Below are positions 25,006 through 36,309 of a stretch of DNA of 64,000 nucleotides, in pieces. How positions within the stretch are numbered: position 1 is the first letter of the stretch; each line of letters opens with the position of its first letter. The notes under the pieces are model-generated. The model ran no database searches. It worked only from the letters and a program-made list of their open reading frames with translations, and was not told where the DNA came from. The DNA comes from Anthopleura xanthogrammica. Its lineage: Eukaryota > Cnidaria > Anthozoa > Actiniaria > Actiniidae. A program made the translations under genes and the position numbers. The stretch covers positions 14,406,891 to 14,470,890 of the forward strand of contig OZ025212.1 in NCBI GenBank assembly GCA_964019055.1. Direction: 5' to 3'.

Positions 25006-25355
25006 AAAGGGGCACTTGGATGAAAACGCCCCATATTTTAAAAGTCCGAATAGTTCAAGTATTTAAGAATAATATGACTCAATCATGATTATGAAAACCA
25101 GATTGACAAAAATTTTAGCCTGGGAGCCACTCGCAGTGGAGAAATTTTGGTTTAAAAACTAAAAAAACAATAGGGTTGAGTAAATTACGTCATTTACTCA
25201 CAATTTAGATGCTGAAAAATATATATAATTTTTATCCGCAAATTTTGATTGTGAAGAAAATATGTTGCTTGGCTACTATTGGGGCCATATAGATTAGTTC
25301 GACCAAGTTTCAAGGCATTTCCAATTTTCATCGATTTTCATCCAAGTGCCCCTTT
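25006..25355. mobile_element. MITE family C copy 2
   Basis: Nearly identical to 12940-13287 over about 350 bp and in the same orientation. Ends AAAGGGGCACTTGGATGAAAA and TTTTCATCCAAGTGCCCCTTT are almost perfect inverted repeats, better preserved than in copy 1. Confidence 0.85.
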
Positions 25356-25506
25356 AACATAGCTTGTCTTTTGCCTTTCGATATCACGTGGAAAATTTTT
25401 CGAACAAAAGTTCTTATTCCCAGAGGTTTTGGATTGGGTGGAAACGTACATAGCAACCCGTTAGCCGATTAGGTCTATAAAGAATTAACAACAAGAACTA
25501 TAAAAT

Positions 25507-25612
25507 CACAGACGCACGATGCGACGTTGCCCGCACGCGCGTCGTATACGCGCCTCGCACGGGTGGACACACGGTGCAATCTCGCCGTTGCAGTCGCATC
25601 GTGTGTCTGCGC
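25507..25612. repeat. GC-rich inverted repeat with CGATGCGAC ends
   Basis: CAGACGCACGATGCGAC at the left faces GTCGCATCGTGTGTCTG at the right, with a CpG-rich interior. A related piece follows at 25631-25775 (GGACACACGATGCAAC, then GTTGCGAAGCATGTCACACGA). CpG content is far above the surroundings, suggesting a recent insertion. Confidence 0.5.
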
Positions 25613-25895
25613 CTAAACGATAACTTTAAAGCTACGGACACACGATGCAACATTGTGCACAATGTTTGCCAGGCAATCGATGTTGCGAAGCATGTCACAC
25701 GACGCAATTTGTTGTACGCAATGTTGCTGAGGTAGAAAACGATCCTAATTCAGCAACATTGCATGCCCGCAATATTGCGCGCAATATTGTGTACATCAAG
25801 CTTAAGCTTTAGGTTGATAGAACAGAATGCAATGGACTGATTTATGTGGTTCATTCGTGTTTTTTATTGTCGTTTTGGTTTGAAGGATTGATTGG

Positions 25896-25999
25896 TCATG
25901 AGCTGAGGCCGTGGTGGACTTCAGCTCTCCTATTAGTTTTCACATTTCTAAGTGCACTAGCGATTTCATCTTTCATATTATTCACAACCACGAGGTCCA
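25896..25999 (-). CDS. 3' end of an unidentified gene, cut by the assembly gap
   Basis: Minus-strand frame open from the gap edge: DLVVVNNMKDEIASALRNVK and a basic tail ending HHGLSS, then TGA. AATAAA follows at 25868-25863, about 30 bases after the stop, as expected for a terminal exon. The visible 33 residues are amphipathic and helix-prone but I recognise no family. It could be the last exon of the gene that starts with the signal-peptide exon at 29606; that link is only an inference. Confidence 0.4.
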
Positions 26000-26199
26000 N
26001 NNNNNNNNNNNNNNNNNNNNNNNNNNNNNNNNNNNNNNNNNNNNNNNNNNNNNNNNNNNNNNNNNNNNNNNNNNNNNNNNNNNNNNNNNNNNNNNNNNNN
26101 NNNNNNNNNNNNNNNNNNNNNNNNNNNNNNNNNNNNNNNNNNNNNNNNNNNNNNNNNNNNNNNNNNNNNNNNNNNNNNNNNNNNNNNNNNNNNNNNNNN
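26000..26199. other. Assembly gap (200 Ns)
   Basis: Exactly 200 undetermined bases; the round number suggests a placeholder length rather than a measured distance. Frames running through it are artefacts. Confidence 0.98.
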
Positions 26200-26464
26200 C
26201 TAATCAGTCGGTACCTTTTATATTTTTGACTGGCGTCAGTGAAATACAAAATTCCAACGGGAAACTCGCAACTGCAGAGTTCGCGTGTTTATGAAAATAG
26301 CAGTAATGCCCAAGTAGGGTTTTCCGATTTAGCGGCTTTTTTAAAGTTATTGCCAGATCTTAAATTTATCATTAATTAATGATAAATGATTGTAATTTCG
26401 GTGATATAAGATCAATTAAATATAATATTCGAAGAAAAAATATGAACGTCAATAACAAATTTAG

Positions 26465-26550
26465 TACATGAATCGTCCAGGATTTGATCCGCGCACCTTT
26501 CGACATCAAGGCAGCTTCTGACCAACTAGACCAAGCGAAGCAACACAATG
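26465..26550 (-). repeat. tRNA-like fragment with A and B boxes
   Basis: On the minus strand TTGGTCTAGTTGGTCAGAAG is followed by GATGTCGAAAGG and GGATCAAATCCTGG, an arrangement like a tRNA D arm, anticodon arm (GTC) and T arm. The acceptor stem does not pair and the T stem is broken, so this is a pseudogene or SINE head, not a working tRNA-Asp. Confidence 0.4.
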
Positions 26551-26980
26551 AATGCTCCCGCTTGCAAAACGCAAAATCCCCGAAAGATATTTCAGTACTT
26601 TTCTTTTTGAATATATATAAAACAATTCTGGTATGTGGATTTGACTAGTACAGTTTTCGCTGTACAATATATAACTGGTCGGTGACTCAAACTTGCATGA
26701 TTAAGCGAATTCAGTAAGCGAATTTGCTCTCTTCTTTTTTCTTACATCCACTGTGTATCTCATTTTTTTTCTTCCAAGACTCTCACATCACCAAAATGCA
26801 TTGTGTTTTGGAGGCAACTAGAAAGAATATTATTTCAAAATTCAAAACTTTTCGTGCATATGCAGAGTACTTCATTTACTATTATCGGTGAAAAACCCAG
26901 TATCAGTTTAATCAGAGTTATATAGCTAATTCCACACGCATGGGAAAATGAAACGTTTGGTGTGTGGACTTACTAACGCC

Positions 26981-27433
26981 GTGTTTACACTTGGACGTTT
27001 GCTACGGTCCTAAAAAGTCAAGGTTAATTTTCATAACCATAGTTCAAAGAATAATTGTTTACACGTGCTAAAATGACCGTAGTTGAATTGTCTAATCGGA
27101 AAAAAAATTGGAGAATTCAAAAATACCGGCATGAAGTAGAGACGGCGCTGAGTTTAATTTTCATGTTCAGAGAGCGCTACCATGCATCATTGTAATGCAA
27201 ATAAAACCACTCGCTTTCCACGAAAAGAAGTGCAAGATACGCATAAATAATCATCGCACCGTCGGTTACTGTTCTTAACCATGCCTGATAGAAGAGTAAA
27301 TCGTGGTAAACTTTCTATTATCTTGAATGGTATTTTACTAATGGTTTTGCCGACGTTTCCCCCACAATAAATGTTAACCAAGGTATGGTAACCCTTATAC
27401 CTCAGTAATTTGTCCGAGTGTAAACACGGCCTA
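26981..27433. mobile_element. Inverted-repeat element with GCCGTGTTTACAC ends
   Basis: CGCCGTGTTTACACTTGGAC at the left and GTCCGAGTGTAAACACGGCC at the right bound about 450 bp. Flanking TAA on both sides could be a 3-bp target duplication of the PIF/Harbinger type. Sub-terminal words also pair weakly. No protein is encoded. Confidence 0.6.
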
Positions 27434-28615
27434 AGAAATGTCATGGCATTAACTCATGAAGCTGTTCAAATTTCTTTCTTTCTGGTTTTTGTAAATTCAG
27501 ATCGACGCATCAGCAGAAGTGTCAGTTCAGTTCATTATTTTGCTTTACAGTGCATATTTTATAGCCAACGTTATTGTAGATTATGATGGTCAGTCAGTAT
27601 AACTATATTTTGATTTTATTTCTCCAGTTCATTCAAACTGTCGATTGATTTTTTGAAATGCCAACAACTATCGCCCGGTTTTACAAATCCAGTCTGATGT
27701 TTGAAGGACCAGTAAAAATGATATGAACCTAGAATAAGATATGAAGAATTTGCTAACACCTCCCTTGTCTCCCATATTATTCAAATTGGCTACAAAGAAT
27801 CGTATTATTAAAATTACGTTTAGAGAACGATCGGCCTTTTTCAACATTTAAAGTCATGCAGTTTCGGTATACAATCAACGAAAAATTAAAGTAATGTCCT
27901 GGAGAAAAAATTGGATCAAGCTGCAATATTTTTATTCCTCGCTTGCAGTAGCCGTGATGGCAATATGATTTATTCTAGTTTACACCAAAATATACTTGCA
28001 CGTGCGTTGCACAAGATCTGTGATAAAAAATAGACGATAAGTTGGATGGTTCAGGCAACTATCGACGACTCGGTAGGAATTTTATAACTGAAACATGTAA
28101 AGTCTTATGTAAATATACAAAAGAGTGTTGTTACGTACATGTACGTTGCTTTCTCGGTGTTTTCTTTAAAAAAGTTCAGCTAAAGAATATCTTTAGTTAG
28201 TTTAATTTTTTTTATTTATAAGACGAAATACTTTAGTATTACTGAACTACTTTCATATTTTGTTCATATCTTAGATGGATTTTTGACGGAAAATCTGAAC
28301 GTACTTTTAAAAAATCAGTGTAAATTCTGAATCAGAAAACTCTGCTAAATAGAAAATGACTGTGCTATTGATTGGATTGGTTATTCCATGAATACAAAGC
28401 CGGGATTGAAGCATATCAATTAATCATTTATGCACGTGCTGGCAACGGTATTACCAGAATGACGAAAAAGCCGCTAAATCGGAAAACCCTAGTGAAACAT
28501 CTAAATATAAAGCTTTCTTTTTGATTCCTTAATCACCCTTTGTATTTTTTCCTATTATCATTATAATTTTTGTCTTATATATTCATTGTACGTTTACGTT
28601 TTTGTCATTAAATCA

Positions 28616-28673
28616 CTGATGATGGCGGACGTTTCTGCCGAAACATGTCTGTAAAATGTGGTGTTTTTTCTTA

Positions 28674-28752
<79 letters not shown>
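28616..28752 (+). mobile_element. Retroelement 3' end with hammerhead-like motif and (AAT)n tail
   Basis: CTGATGA (28616-28622), a 6-bp stem GGCGGA/TCTGCC with loop CGTT, then GAAA (28640-28643) resemble the catalytic core of a hammerhead ribozyme; ACAT/ATGT can form a short third stem. About 30 bases on, an (AAT)n array of about 80 bp begins. Similar motifs mark 3' ends of Penelope-like elements. An extra U after CUGAUGA and a G at the expected cleavage position argue against full activity. Confidence 0.35.
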
Positions 28753-28758
28753 TATATA

Positions 28759-28902
28759 GGACATTACATGGTCGCGCGGAGATACTAATTTTATCTTCCA
28801 GTGTTGATGTTATCTCTCACGAGTGAGCGCAGCGAACGAGTGAGAGATAATATCAGCACGAGAAGATAAAATTCGTATCTCCAAGCGGCCATGTAATGTT
28901 CT
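28759..28902. mobile_element. Palindromic MITE with GGACATTACATGG ends
   Basis: GGACATTACATGGTCGC at the left and GCGGCCATGTAATGTTC at the right; inside, GAGATACTAATTTTATCTTC faces GAAGATAAAATTCGTATCTC and CTCTCACGAGTGAGCG faces CGAACGAGTGAGAG. It directly follows the (AAT)n array. Confidence 0.7.
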
Positions 28903-29527
28903 GTTTATTATATGAAATCTTCAAGGAAAAATAATGGAGAATTTGAGAAGCTGAGCAAAAAGGCGAAATTTGTCACCACCAGTGTTGATATAAATCGTAT
29001 CCCCACTGGCCACTGGTGGGAGTGGGGATATCAATTTTATCATTTTGATGTCACTCAATGTCACACTCTATTTCATATAATAAAATATAATAATAACGTC
29101 TTTATCTAACGAGGGTATTACACGAAATAGTGTAAAAACACTAATAAACTTGTGGCCCCCACTTGTGGCAGAGAATGAACTTGATTACTTGTACATGTAA
29201 AATTAGTATTTCAAGGGGTTCTGAAGTTAGTAATCCTACTTCCACAAGGTAGACTTTATGATAAAACTAGTAACGGAGTTTCGGTGTTCATCTAACACCT
29301 ATATCAAGCTCAAAATGATATAGAAGATATGTTCCAGAATTGCTGGCTATTTATACGTTTACTTTACGAATTTATTAACTTCATTTCATATTATTAATAC
29401 TATGGTAGTTGTTTGCAACCTGTTCCTTGGACAATATATGAGTTCACGAGTTTATGACGATGAAACGTTCTTGAATCTCCATAAGAATATTACCTTTAAT
29501 TTACGAATTCTAAGGTTGTATACTCAC

Positions 29528-29606
29528 CTTGTGCTTGTTCTAGCTGAAGAAGATAACACATGAAAACAGAGAAGAACAGCAATCTTAGTGGTGTTAAAGT
29601 AGCCAT
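29528..29606 (-). CDS. Isolated signal-peptide exon of an unidentified secreted protein
   Basis: Minus-strand ATG at 29606 opens MATLTPLRLLFFSVFMCYLL followed by QLEQAQ, a typical signal peptide with a good cleavage region, ending at a consensus donor (CAAG|GTGAGT) in phase 1. A (GA)n run and GCGCGCG lie just upstream. No downstream exon could be joined with confidence; the terminal exon may lie in or beside the gap at 26 kb. The gene may encode a short secreted peptide. Confidence 0.4.
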
Positions 29607-29980
29607 TTCTTGGTCGGTACACAGTGATATGACTACAATCGTTTTCCTTTAACCTTCAGAGAGGGAGAGAGAGAGAGAGAGCGCGCGTTTAAAAATATCT
29701 TGTATATGTATCTGTATAAGCAATCAGTTTGTTCACTAGGCCGTTACCAAACACAGACGTCATATTGCAGTTTATTAAACCAATAGGCTTCGGTCTTTAT
29801 TATTGACCTCGTTTCCAAAACTGGATCAAGACTGAATGTTCTAGACCTCGAAACAGTGTCAACATTACGTCAAAACAGGGTAGTGGAACGAAAATCATTT
29901 TTTTCAACAATGGAAATACTTCGGCGTGAAATGTTACACTTCATTCGTTTTCTGGAAAGAAGCATGGACTCTGGTGGTAA

Positions 29981-30082
29981 TTACAGCCATTCTCAGACAC
30001 CGCGCACTGTTGCGATTTTTTCTGTCGCGACAAAGTAGGGTTTGGTCGCAAGAGTGCGCGTGTATCTGAGAATGGCTGTAAT
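29981..30082. mobile_element. Palindromic element, about 100 bp
   Basis: ATTACAGCCATTCTCAGACA at the left faces TGTATCTGAGAATGGCTGTAAT at the right, and GCGCACTGTTGCGA faces TCGCAAGAGTGCGC. The arms are nearly complete, leaving a short TTTCTGTCGCGAC loop. Confidence 0.65.
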
Positions 30083-30342
30083 ACAAAAACGAGGCCAATT
30101 GTCCAAGACAAAGGGAAAAGGGTTACGAGGAAACGAGCAACAAGTATTTCATGCAATCGCTTGTTTCTTAAATATAGAAAATAAGAATACTGATACACTT
30201 TAATTTCAAAGGACAACTACCTTCGTTTTTCTTTTATACGCACCAGTTCTCCACGCTTCATCACTAACAAAAACTGAATATGGTGTACAGTATATTTAAT
30301 GTTAACAATGCAGAATGTGTCAGAAATGTGTCCATTCAGAAG

Positions 30343-30681
<339 letters not shown>

Positions 30682-31100
30682 TTTCGTTTAGTTTATTACG
30701 TTGATTAATAATTGATGAACTCTGTTGATTTAAGTACTGTGATTGACACTTACTAAGTAAATATCGTGTTACAGATGATATTAAGTAAACTCGTGTTACG
30801 CATGTGATTGACCAGATATAAAAGTATTGCTAACCAGGAGGTCAATAAGTGAAGTCACAAGAAAAGCTAACCCGAAGTTCAAGATTGCTAACCTGTTTTT
30901 TGTTGTACTACATATGTAAACTGTTTAAGACGTATACCCGCCACAGAAGTAAGTGAAAGAATTAGTATTAGAACGTTTAGTTCATAACAATTGTAAGTAA
31001 TCGTACATTTGTACTTATTCTAGATCGAATAGCTAATCTAAGTACTGAATAAAGTTATACGATTTGTGGCTACGATACTGTCTCTGAATACAACGCAACA

Positions 31101-31168
<68 letters not shown>

Positions 31169-31181
31169 GATGGTGGTGGTG

Positions 31182-31267
<86 letters not shown>

Positions 31268-31290
31268 GGTGGTGGTGGTGATGAAGATGA
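31101..31290. repeat. (ATG)n microsatellite with GTG variants
   Basis: About 190 bp of ATG units interrupted by blocks of GTG, the longest at 31250-31280. Frames running through it are artefacts of the repeat. Confidence 0.95.
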
Positions 31291-32295
31291 TGATGATGAA
31301 CACTAAGACATTTAAACTAATCGACCCTGGCTTTTAGCTTGTAAATAATTAGAACTTGAATGTCTAGAATCCGAATTCTCTTTGAAACAAAATTTTCAAT
31401 TTCTTAACTTCCGTCGAGACTTTCGAGAAAGTTCTTCAAAGTGGAGCGATTTGAAAATGCTGGCTTAAAGTTATTATGCGGACTTTCGAAAAGTATGATG
31501 TCACAGCTGTATATAGATGTTCACTAGATAATGTTCGTAGCAGAGTTCAATTATGTGTGATCTGCGGAGCGGGTAGAGAAAGAATTGAAAACGATATTCA
31601 ACCGGAAAAATCTTTGATTTTCGGTTTTGGATGCGCACTCGAATTTGTTCGACGTTTTGACGGTGCCTTGAGGACCAGGAAAGAACAACAGACAATAAGT
31701 GATTGAATGCAGTCGTAGAATACAATTATTTCTTCATTTGACAGACACAGTAAAGTAGTTCATGGATCTGCTAGAGTTTTGTTGATGATTTTCAACTCTC
31801 AGCACGAGACGAGACGCCAATTTAAATAGCGCAGCGCAGTTGACTAAAACAAACAAAGCTCAAAGATTCGGTCACTCACCATGATTAATCAATCACAGCA
31901 GATCAATAATTTACACAATATTATTGGACTTTTGAGTAAATGTGTGCCCAATTTCGCGATTTACGAGCGAAAGTTGAGGAAAGCGGCCTGTAGTTTATAG
32001 AGAATATATGAGACTCTTGTCAATCACGATAGGGGGCCATATTTCGGCCGTGACATAAAAAACGTTTTCAGAGTGTTTAGAAATTGTTGATTTATTATGT
32101 GAGGCCAGTTTGACTCCTGTTGTTTGTGGTTGCCTGAGGGGAGAGTGGTGTCAAAGGATTCGATTCATGTAGTTCCAGGATATTCTTGTCGAAAAAAAAA
32201 ACGTCTTAAGAAACCAAATCTCTTCTTGAGTAATTTTGAGTCATAATATTTTCAAATTAAAGTTTATTAACCATTTTGAAATCCATAAGAATGAC

Positions 32296-32591
32296 ATTAC
32301 AGTCAAACAATGAAAACCGCGAACACCTAAAATATGTCTGGAATGTTTATTTAGACCGTTGCTTGTAAAATATAAATTTCCGCTACTGTGAAAAGAATTC
32401 GTAATGAATTCTTCTCTCGTGTATCCATCTGTCTCGAATAGAAACTTCTAATTTCACGAGAATATAACTAAAATATGAAGTTTGAAACTTTTTAACGGGA
32501 AAATACTTTCGATGACCGCGCTGTGATCAAACACATAAACATTCCAGACATATTTTAGGTGTTCACGGTCAGTCTTAGTTTGACTGTAATT
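32296..32591. mobile_element. Inverted-repeat element, family F copy 2
   Basis: ATTACAGTCAAAC, then CACCTAAAATATGTCTGGAA and TGTTTAT at the left; ATAAACATTCCAGACATAT, TTTAGGTGTTC and GTTTGACTGTAAT at the right, about 296 bp. The arms span more than 50 bp each. Confidence 0.65.
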
Positions 32592-33054
32592 ATTCAGAGT
32601 AGTGTCTATCTGATGAACAGAGCTTCCGTGCCATAATAAACTTGCCTTCTTAATTTTTTTAATCTTTTATTTATTTTTTTACTTTTTATTTTATAAGATT
32701 AAAAATCAAATCTGAAATGTTAAGTTTTAGAAGTTTAGGTCTCTGTACTACTGTTGTTTGTTCTGCAATGCCTGTTACGATTGAGTCACTGATGATCTCA
32801 GAACCTAGCAATTTTACAGTATTATTTTAATTAACATATTTCAAACTAATAAAGAAATAATCTATGATCATGAAGCATCCAATTGCTTTAATTCATTTCG
32901 CTCCCATAACGGTATTCGAGAACAAATTGTAATAAATAATAAATGATGATATTTATTCAAAACGACATATTAATGTACTATCTTCTTCTAACTGAAGTTG
33001 CTTTAACTCTTTGGGTCATTGATCACCGGATCCAAGCCATGTTTCGTATGCTGC

Positions 33055-33556
33055 ACCATAGTTAATGGAGTGGAATGGTTTGGAAACCTATTGTTCTAGA
33101 CTTTTGTTTGGTTAGCGATGTTGAAACGTACCATCACGTGATATTGACCGTGCACAATGAACCAAAGCAAGTATGGCTGAAAATACTAGTTTCCGTACTA
33201 TTTTCATGTACGAACATTTTGAAAGAGTAAAATTTTCATGCTAAGATTACAAAGAAGAGGATAAATAATTCCGCGCAGATACAGTTAAGTTACTAGATGA
33301 TAAATAAGAAAGCGTTCAAAAAGGTGATTCCATTTTCAGTAAACAGTTAACCTCTGTCATGTAGGATTAATCAACAAATATCTCCTATTTTAGAATATTT
33401 TTGAGAAAAAAATCGTCTATGTTCCCTAATTTACGATGAACAAACGCTGCAACTTTTCCTTCTCTGTGCACGGTCAACGTCATATAACAATAGAAAAAGT
33501 CGAACAAAAACTTACAACAATAGGTTTCCAAACCATTCCACTCCATTAACTATGGC
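33055..33556. mobile_element. 500-bp element with about 38-bp terminal inverted repeats
   Basis: CATAGTTAATGGAGTGGAAT plus GGTTTGGAAACCTATTGTT at the left; AACAATAGGTTTCCAAACC plus ATTCCACTCCATTAACTATG at the right, with no mismatch seen. The near-perfect termini suggest recent activity. No coding sequence inside, so mobilised in trans if at all. Confidence 0.75.
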
Positions 33557-33676
33557 TGCACATTATATTCCTGGTGTCAAAATGTTTTCTATACTTTGCC
33601 GAAGTAATCCAAATTATGTGTTGAAAACTCCTATGAAAATTTAAATAACTTTTCTAGTGACCTCTGTATACCTGTA

Positions 33677-33870
33677 AACTAGCGACAGCGACTGCACAAT
33701 TTAGCGACTGTAAGTTAGCGACAAGGAATGACAATTTAGCGACAGCGAATGCCCATTCTAGCGATAAGGAATTGATTTTTAGCGACAACGACTGTAAGTT
33801 AGCGACAAGAAATAGCTATATTGCGACAGCGATTGCAAGTTAGCGACAACGAATTTTATTTAGCGAATTT
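33677..33870. repeat. Degenerate TAGCGACA tandem repeat
   Basis: About ten units of 19-23 bp, each starting (T)TAGCGACA followed by (A/G)CGA or AGGAAT and an AT-rich tail. Spacing and tails vary, so this is old or functionally constrained only at the core. No frame is open through it. Confidence 0.75.
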
Positions 33871-34198
33871 TGAAACGTTCGGACTACCATAGAAGAAAAC
33901 TTGTTCCAAACAATACTATATTGATAAACTGGATATAGTTACTTTGACATATCAAAATCATTGGGACATTTGACCTATATCGTGTAACTGCACGCGACTT
34001 CCGGTTAGGGTCTCATATATCGGGCAAGAAAATGAAGGCATTTGTGTCGCTTTTATAAGCAAAAACCTGCACATGATGTATTCTTACCATCAAATATAAG
34101 TTAAGAAATATATAATCTACGAGATTATTTTATGATTTCGGGGTGGCAAATCGAATATTTCTCTCGCGCGTTGGGGGCGAATTTAGCAAGGCGTTACG

Positions 34199-34500
34199 AG
34201 CTATGTCCCGGGGGGGGGGGGGTACTTCGGGTCGTTTCATACGGGGATGCTCCGCCCGGACTCTCGACCCCTTACCCTTTGATATACCAAATTTCAGCAA
34301 AAAAGTACCCCTTTTATACACTTTTTTGCCTGAAAAGGTACCCCTTTCATATACTTTTGAAGAAAAGCTACCCCTTTTTATACCAAAATTCACAAATTCC
34401 CACCCCTTTTCTATACCTGCGGCCTGAAAAACGTACCCCTTTTGGGCGGAGCATCCCCGTATAGTCAATTATAGGGAGTACCCCCCCCCCCCCCCCCGGG
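34199..34500. mobile_element. Inverted-repeat element with G/C-run ends
   Basis: A run of 12 Gs with TACTTCGGG and ATACGGGGATGCTCCGCCC at the left faces GGGCGGAGCATCCCCGTAT, AGGGAGTACC and a run of Cs at the right. The interior has several copies of GGTACCCCTTTTATAC-like words in tandem. Homopolymer ends with conserved subterminal repeats look like a MITE family. Confidence 0.65.
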
Positions 34501-35984
34501 AGCTATGTAGTATCGAGGCCAAGAAAAACTGGGTATATTTTAAATACGCTTGATCAAATGTACTTCTTACCGCCAAATTAAATTTTTTGGATAATTTTGG
34601 CGCATTTTGATATATAATTCGTCTAAGTTACGTACATTTTTCTGGTGGCAAATGGCTTTCAAAGTTGCCGAGTGGTCACGATTTTACTCGATTTGATATC
34701 TTGTCCAATTATATACCATGCAACAATTGAGAATCCAAATGGAAGTGAAAAGTGTAATTTTAGCGAGCAGCAATCTCCTTCGTACACTTTCCATATCAAC
34801 AAGTAAGTAATAAATCTGAATAAGTTTATATTTTACGATTAGGAAAGCGCTTATATTTCCTATTTCCGGTTACCAAAACCTCAAAATTGTTGAGCTTGTG
34901 GGACATGGCAACAGTAACTAAGGGGAGTGGGAACCAATGTATTGTTCTATCCAATCACACGGAGTCTCTTTGGCTAGTATGGGTTATAGAGTGAGTGACA
35001 GGCGTACAATGCCTGAAGAACAGGACAGCTGGGTAGAAACAGGTGGATAGAACGAGTTCTCGAACATTCAAACCAAAATATCTCTAAACTGATCTTATTT
35101 TTGCATGAATTTCTCTATAATTCTGAGGACATTTATCATTTGTCAAAGAACTTTCCTAAAAGTACCAAGAACATCGTCATCAGTTATCTCTGATTTGACT
35201 GTTAAGTTAGTGTTCCTTTTTCCTAAAACTATATTAAAACTACTGCCTATCAGTGCATGTTATCCCTAAAACTATAGCAGTTTTCCCTCATTTTCTCTAA
35301 ATCGTAAAATGATTTTGCATGTTGTCCGTCTTATCCCTAAACATTTTCTAAACTTTTGCATACTTTATAATTTTTAAATTTAATCAGGCAATTTCTGCGA
35401 AAATCCTTCCATGATACCACAAAATATCTTTGAGATTTCGAGAGAAATTATTAGGGTGACCAATCATCAACAAAACTAGTACAAGAAAATCAGTTTCAAG
35501 ATTTTAAAACTTTTTTTATAAATACTTCAACTGTACTTTACATACAGGTGTTTTTCTAAGCCATATTCATTATCGAAAAAAATATATTATGAAAAACTAA
35601 GTCCACAGTGAAAACTTCAAAATTTGCGTTTTCTTTTGTTTTTGAAATTATTTCAAGCCGAACGTCTTACTATTATTATGAATAGCGAAAATATTAGTTA
35701 ACATTTTCTCTGTATCGAGAAAAATATTAATTCAAATCACAACAAGAGGACTCAGTTGGCTTCTCTCGCACAGCGAGCAAATTGGCTTTAAATCGAATTT
35801 CTTGCTGTTCCACTTGCTAATTGGTTGAAGTATTTCGCTTATTTCGCAATTATAACTCATCTAAACTTTAAAACAAACTTTTATGTGCCTATAAAAAGTA
35901 ATTCATTTTGGTTTTAAAAACAAGCAATTACTCAAAGTAATTATTTTTCGCGGACCACATACGAAGTATTTGTTTTCGTTCATG

Positions 35985-36058
35985 TATATATAAGAATGTG
36001 ATTCTCGAAAACAAGATATTTTGAGTCAACACATCTGCTAAGCTGTTTCAACCCTCAG
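35985..36058 (+). promoter_or_regulatory. TATA promoter and non-coding first exon of the arginine-rich peptide gene
   Basis: TATATATAAG at 35985-35994; transcription should start about 30 bases on. The presumed 5' UTR exon ends at 36058 with CCCTCAG|GTAAGC, a strong donor. The next acceptor lies just before the coding exon near 36850. Confidence 0.45.
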
Positions 36059-36309
36059 GTAAGCGTTGTTTAAACATCGATAAGTTAAGATTTTAAAAAC
36101 TTTTGCTTATTTAAGGTTTAGAGTTTTTATGTTTCGCTGAAACACTTCAGTTTTCGTCATATTTTGAGAACAAAATTTTTTCGACTACAAACGTTAAATT
36201 TTTTTCCATTCGTAAGACATATTTTGGCATCTTCTTGCATGTACGATTTTCCAGGTTCTAAGACTTGTTATTCTTATCCTTCTTGTTTTTCCTATTCATT
36301 GTTCTTCCT

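Larger units (their letters stand above)
22391..25895. other. Intergenic region, repeats only
   Basis: No gene is supported. Contents: a C run at about 23416-23432, AT-rich sequence, a second copy of MITE family C (25006-25355) and GC-rich inverted repeats (25507-25775). A short open frame at 23701-23889 has no supporting features. Confidence 0.5.
26315..28491. mobile_element. 2.2-kb segment bounded by 27-bp inverted repeats
   Basis: AGGGTTTTCCGATTTAGCGG at 26315 is matched by its reverse complement CCGCTAAATCGGAAAACCCT ending at about 28490, with the symmetry running on into TTTTT / AAAAA. No transposase was seen inside, only AT-rich sequence, a tRNA-like fragment (about 26465-26550) and a nested element (26981-27433). 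Likely a non-autonomous DNA transposon or a decayed autonomous one. Confidence 0.5.
31300..35984. other. Gene-poor region with several repeat types
   Basis: No coding exon was supported. Contents: inverted-repeat elements at 32296-32591, 33055-33556 and 34199-34500, and a degenerate TAGCGACA block (33677-33870). The remainder is AT-rich single-copy-looking sequence. A small frame at 31476-31706 lacks any domain or splice context. Confidence 0.5.

Noticed and set aside
26465..26550. tRNA-Asp gene
   Set aside because: The D and anticodon arms look right, but the acceptor and T stems do not pair; it is a pseudogene or SINE head.
34130..34468. Frames of about 110 residues on both strands
   Set aside because: They cover the inverted-repeat element at 34199-34500 and consist of repeated translated MITE words.
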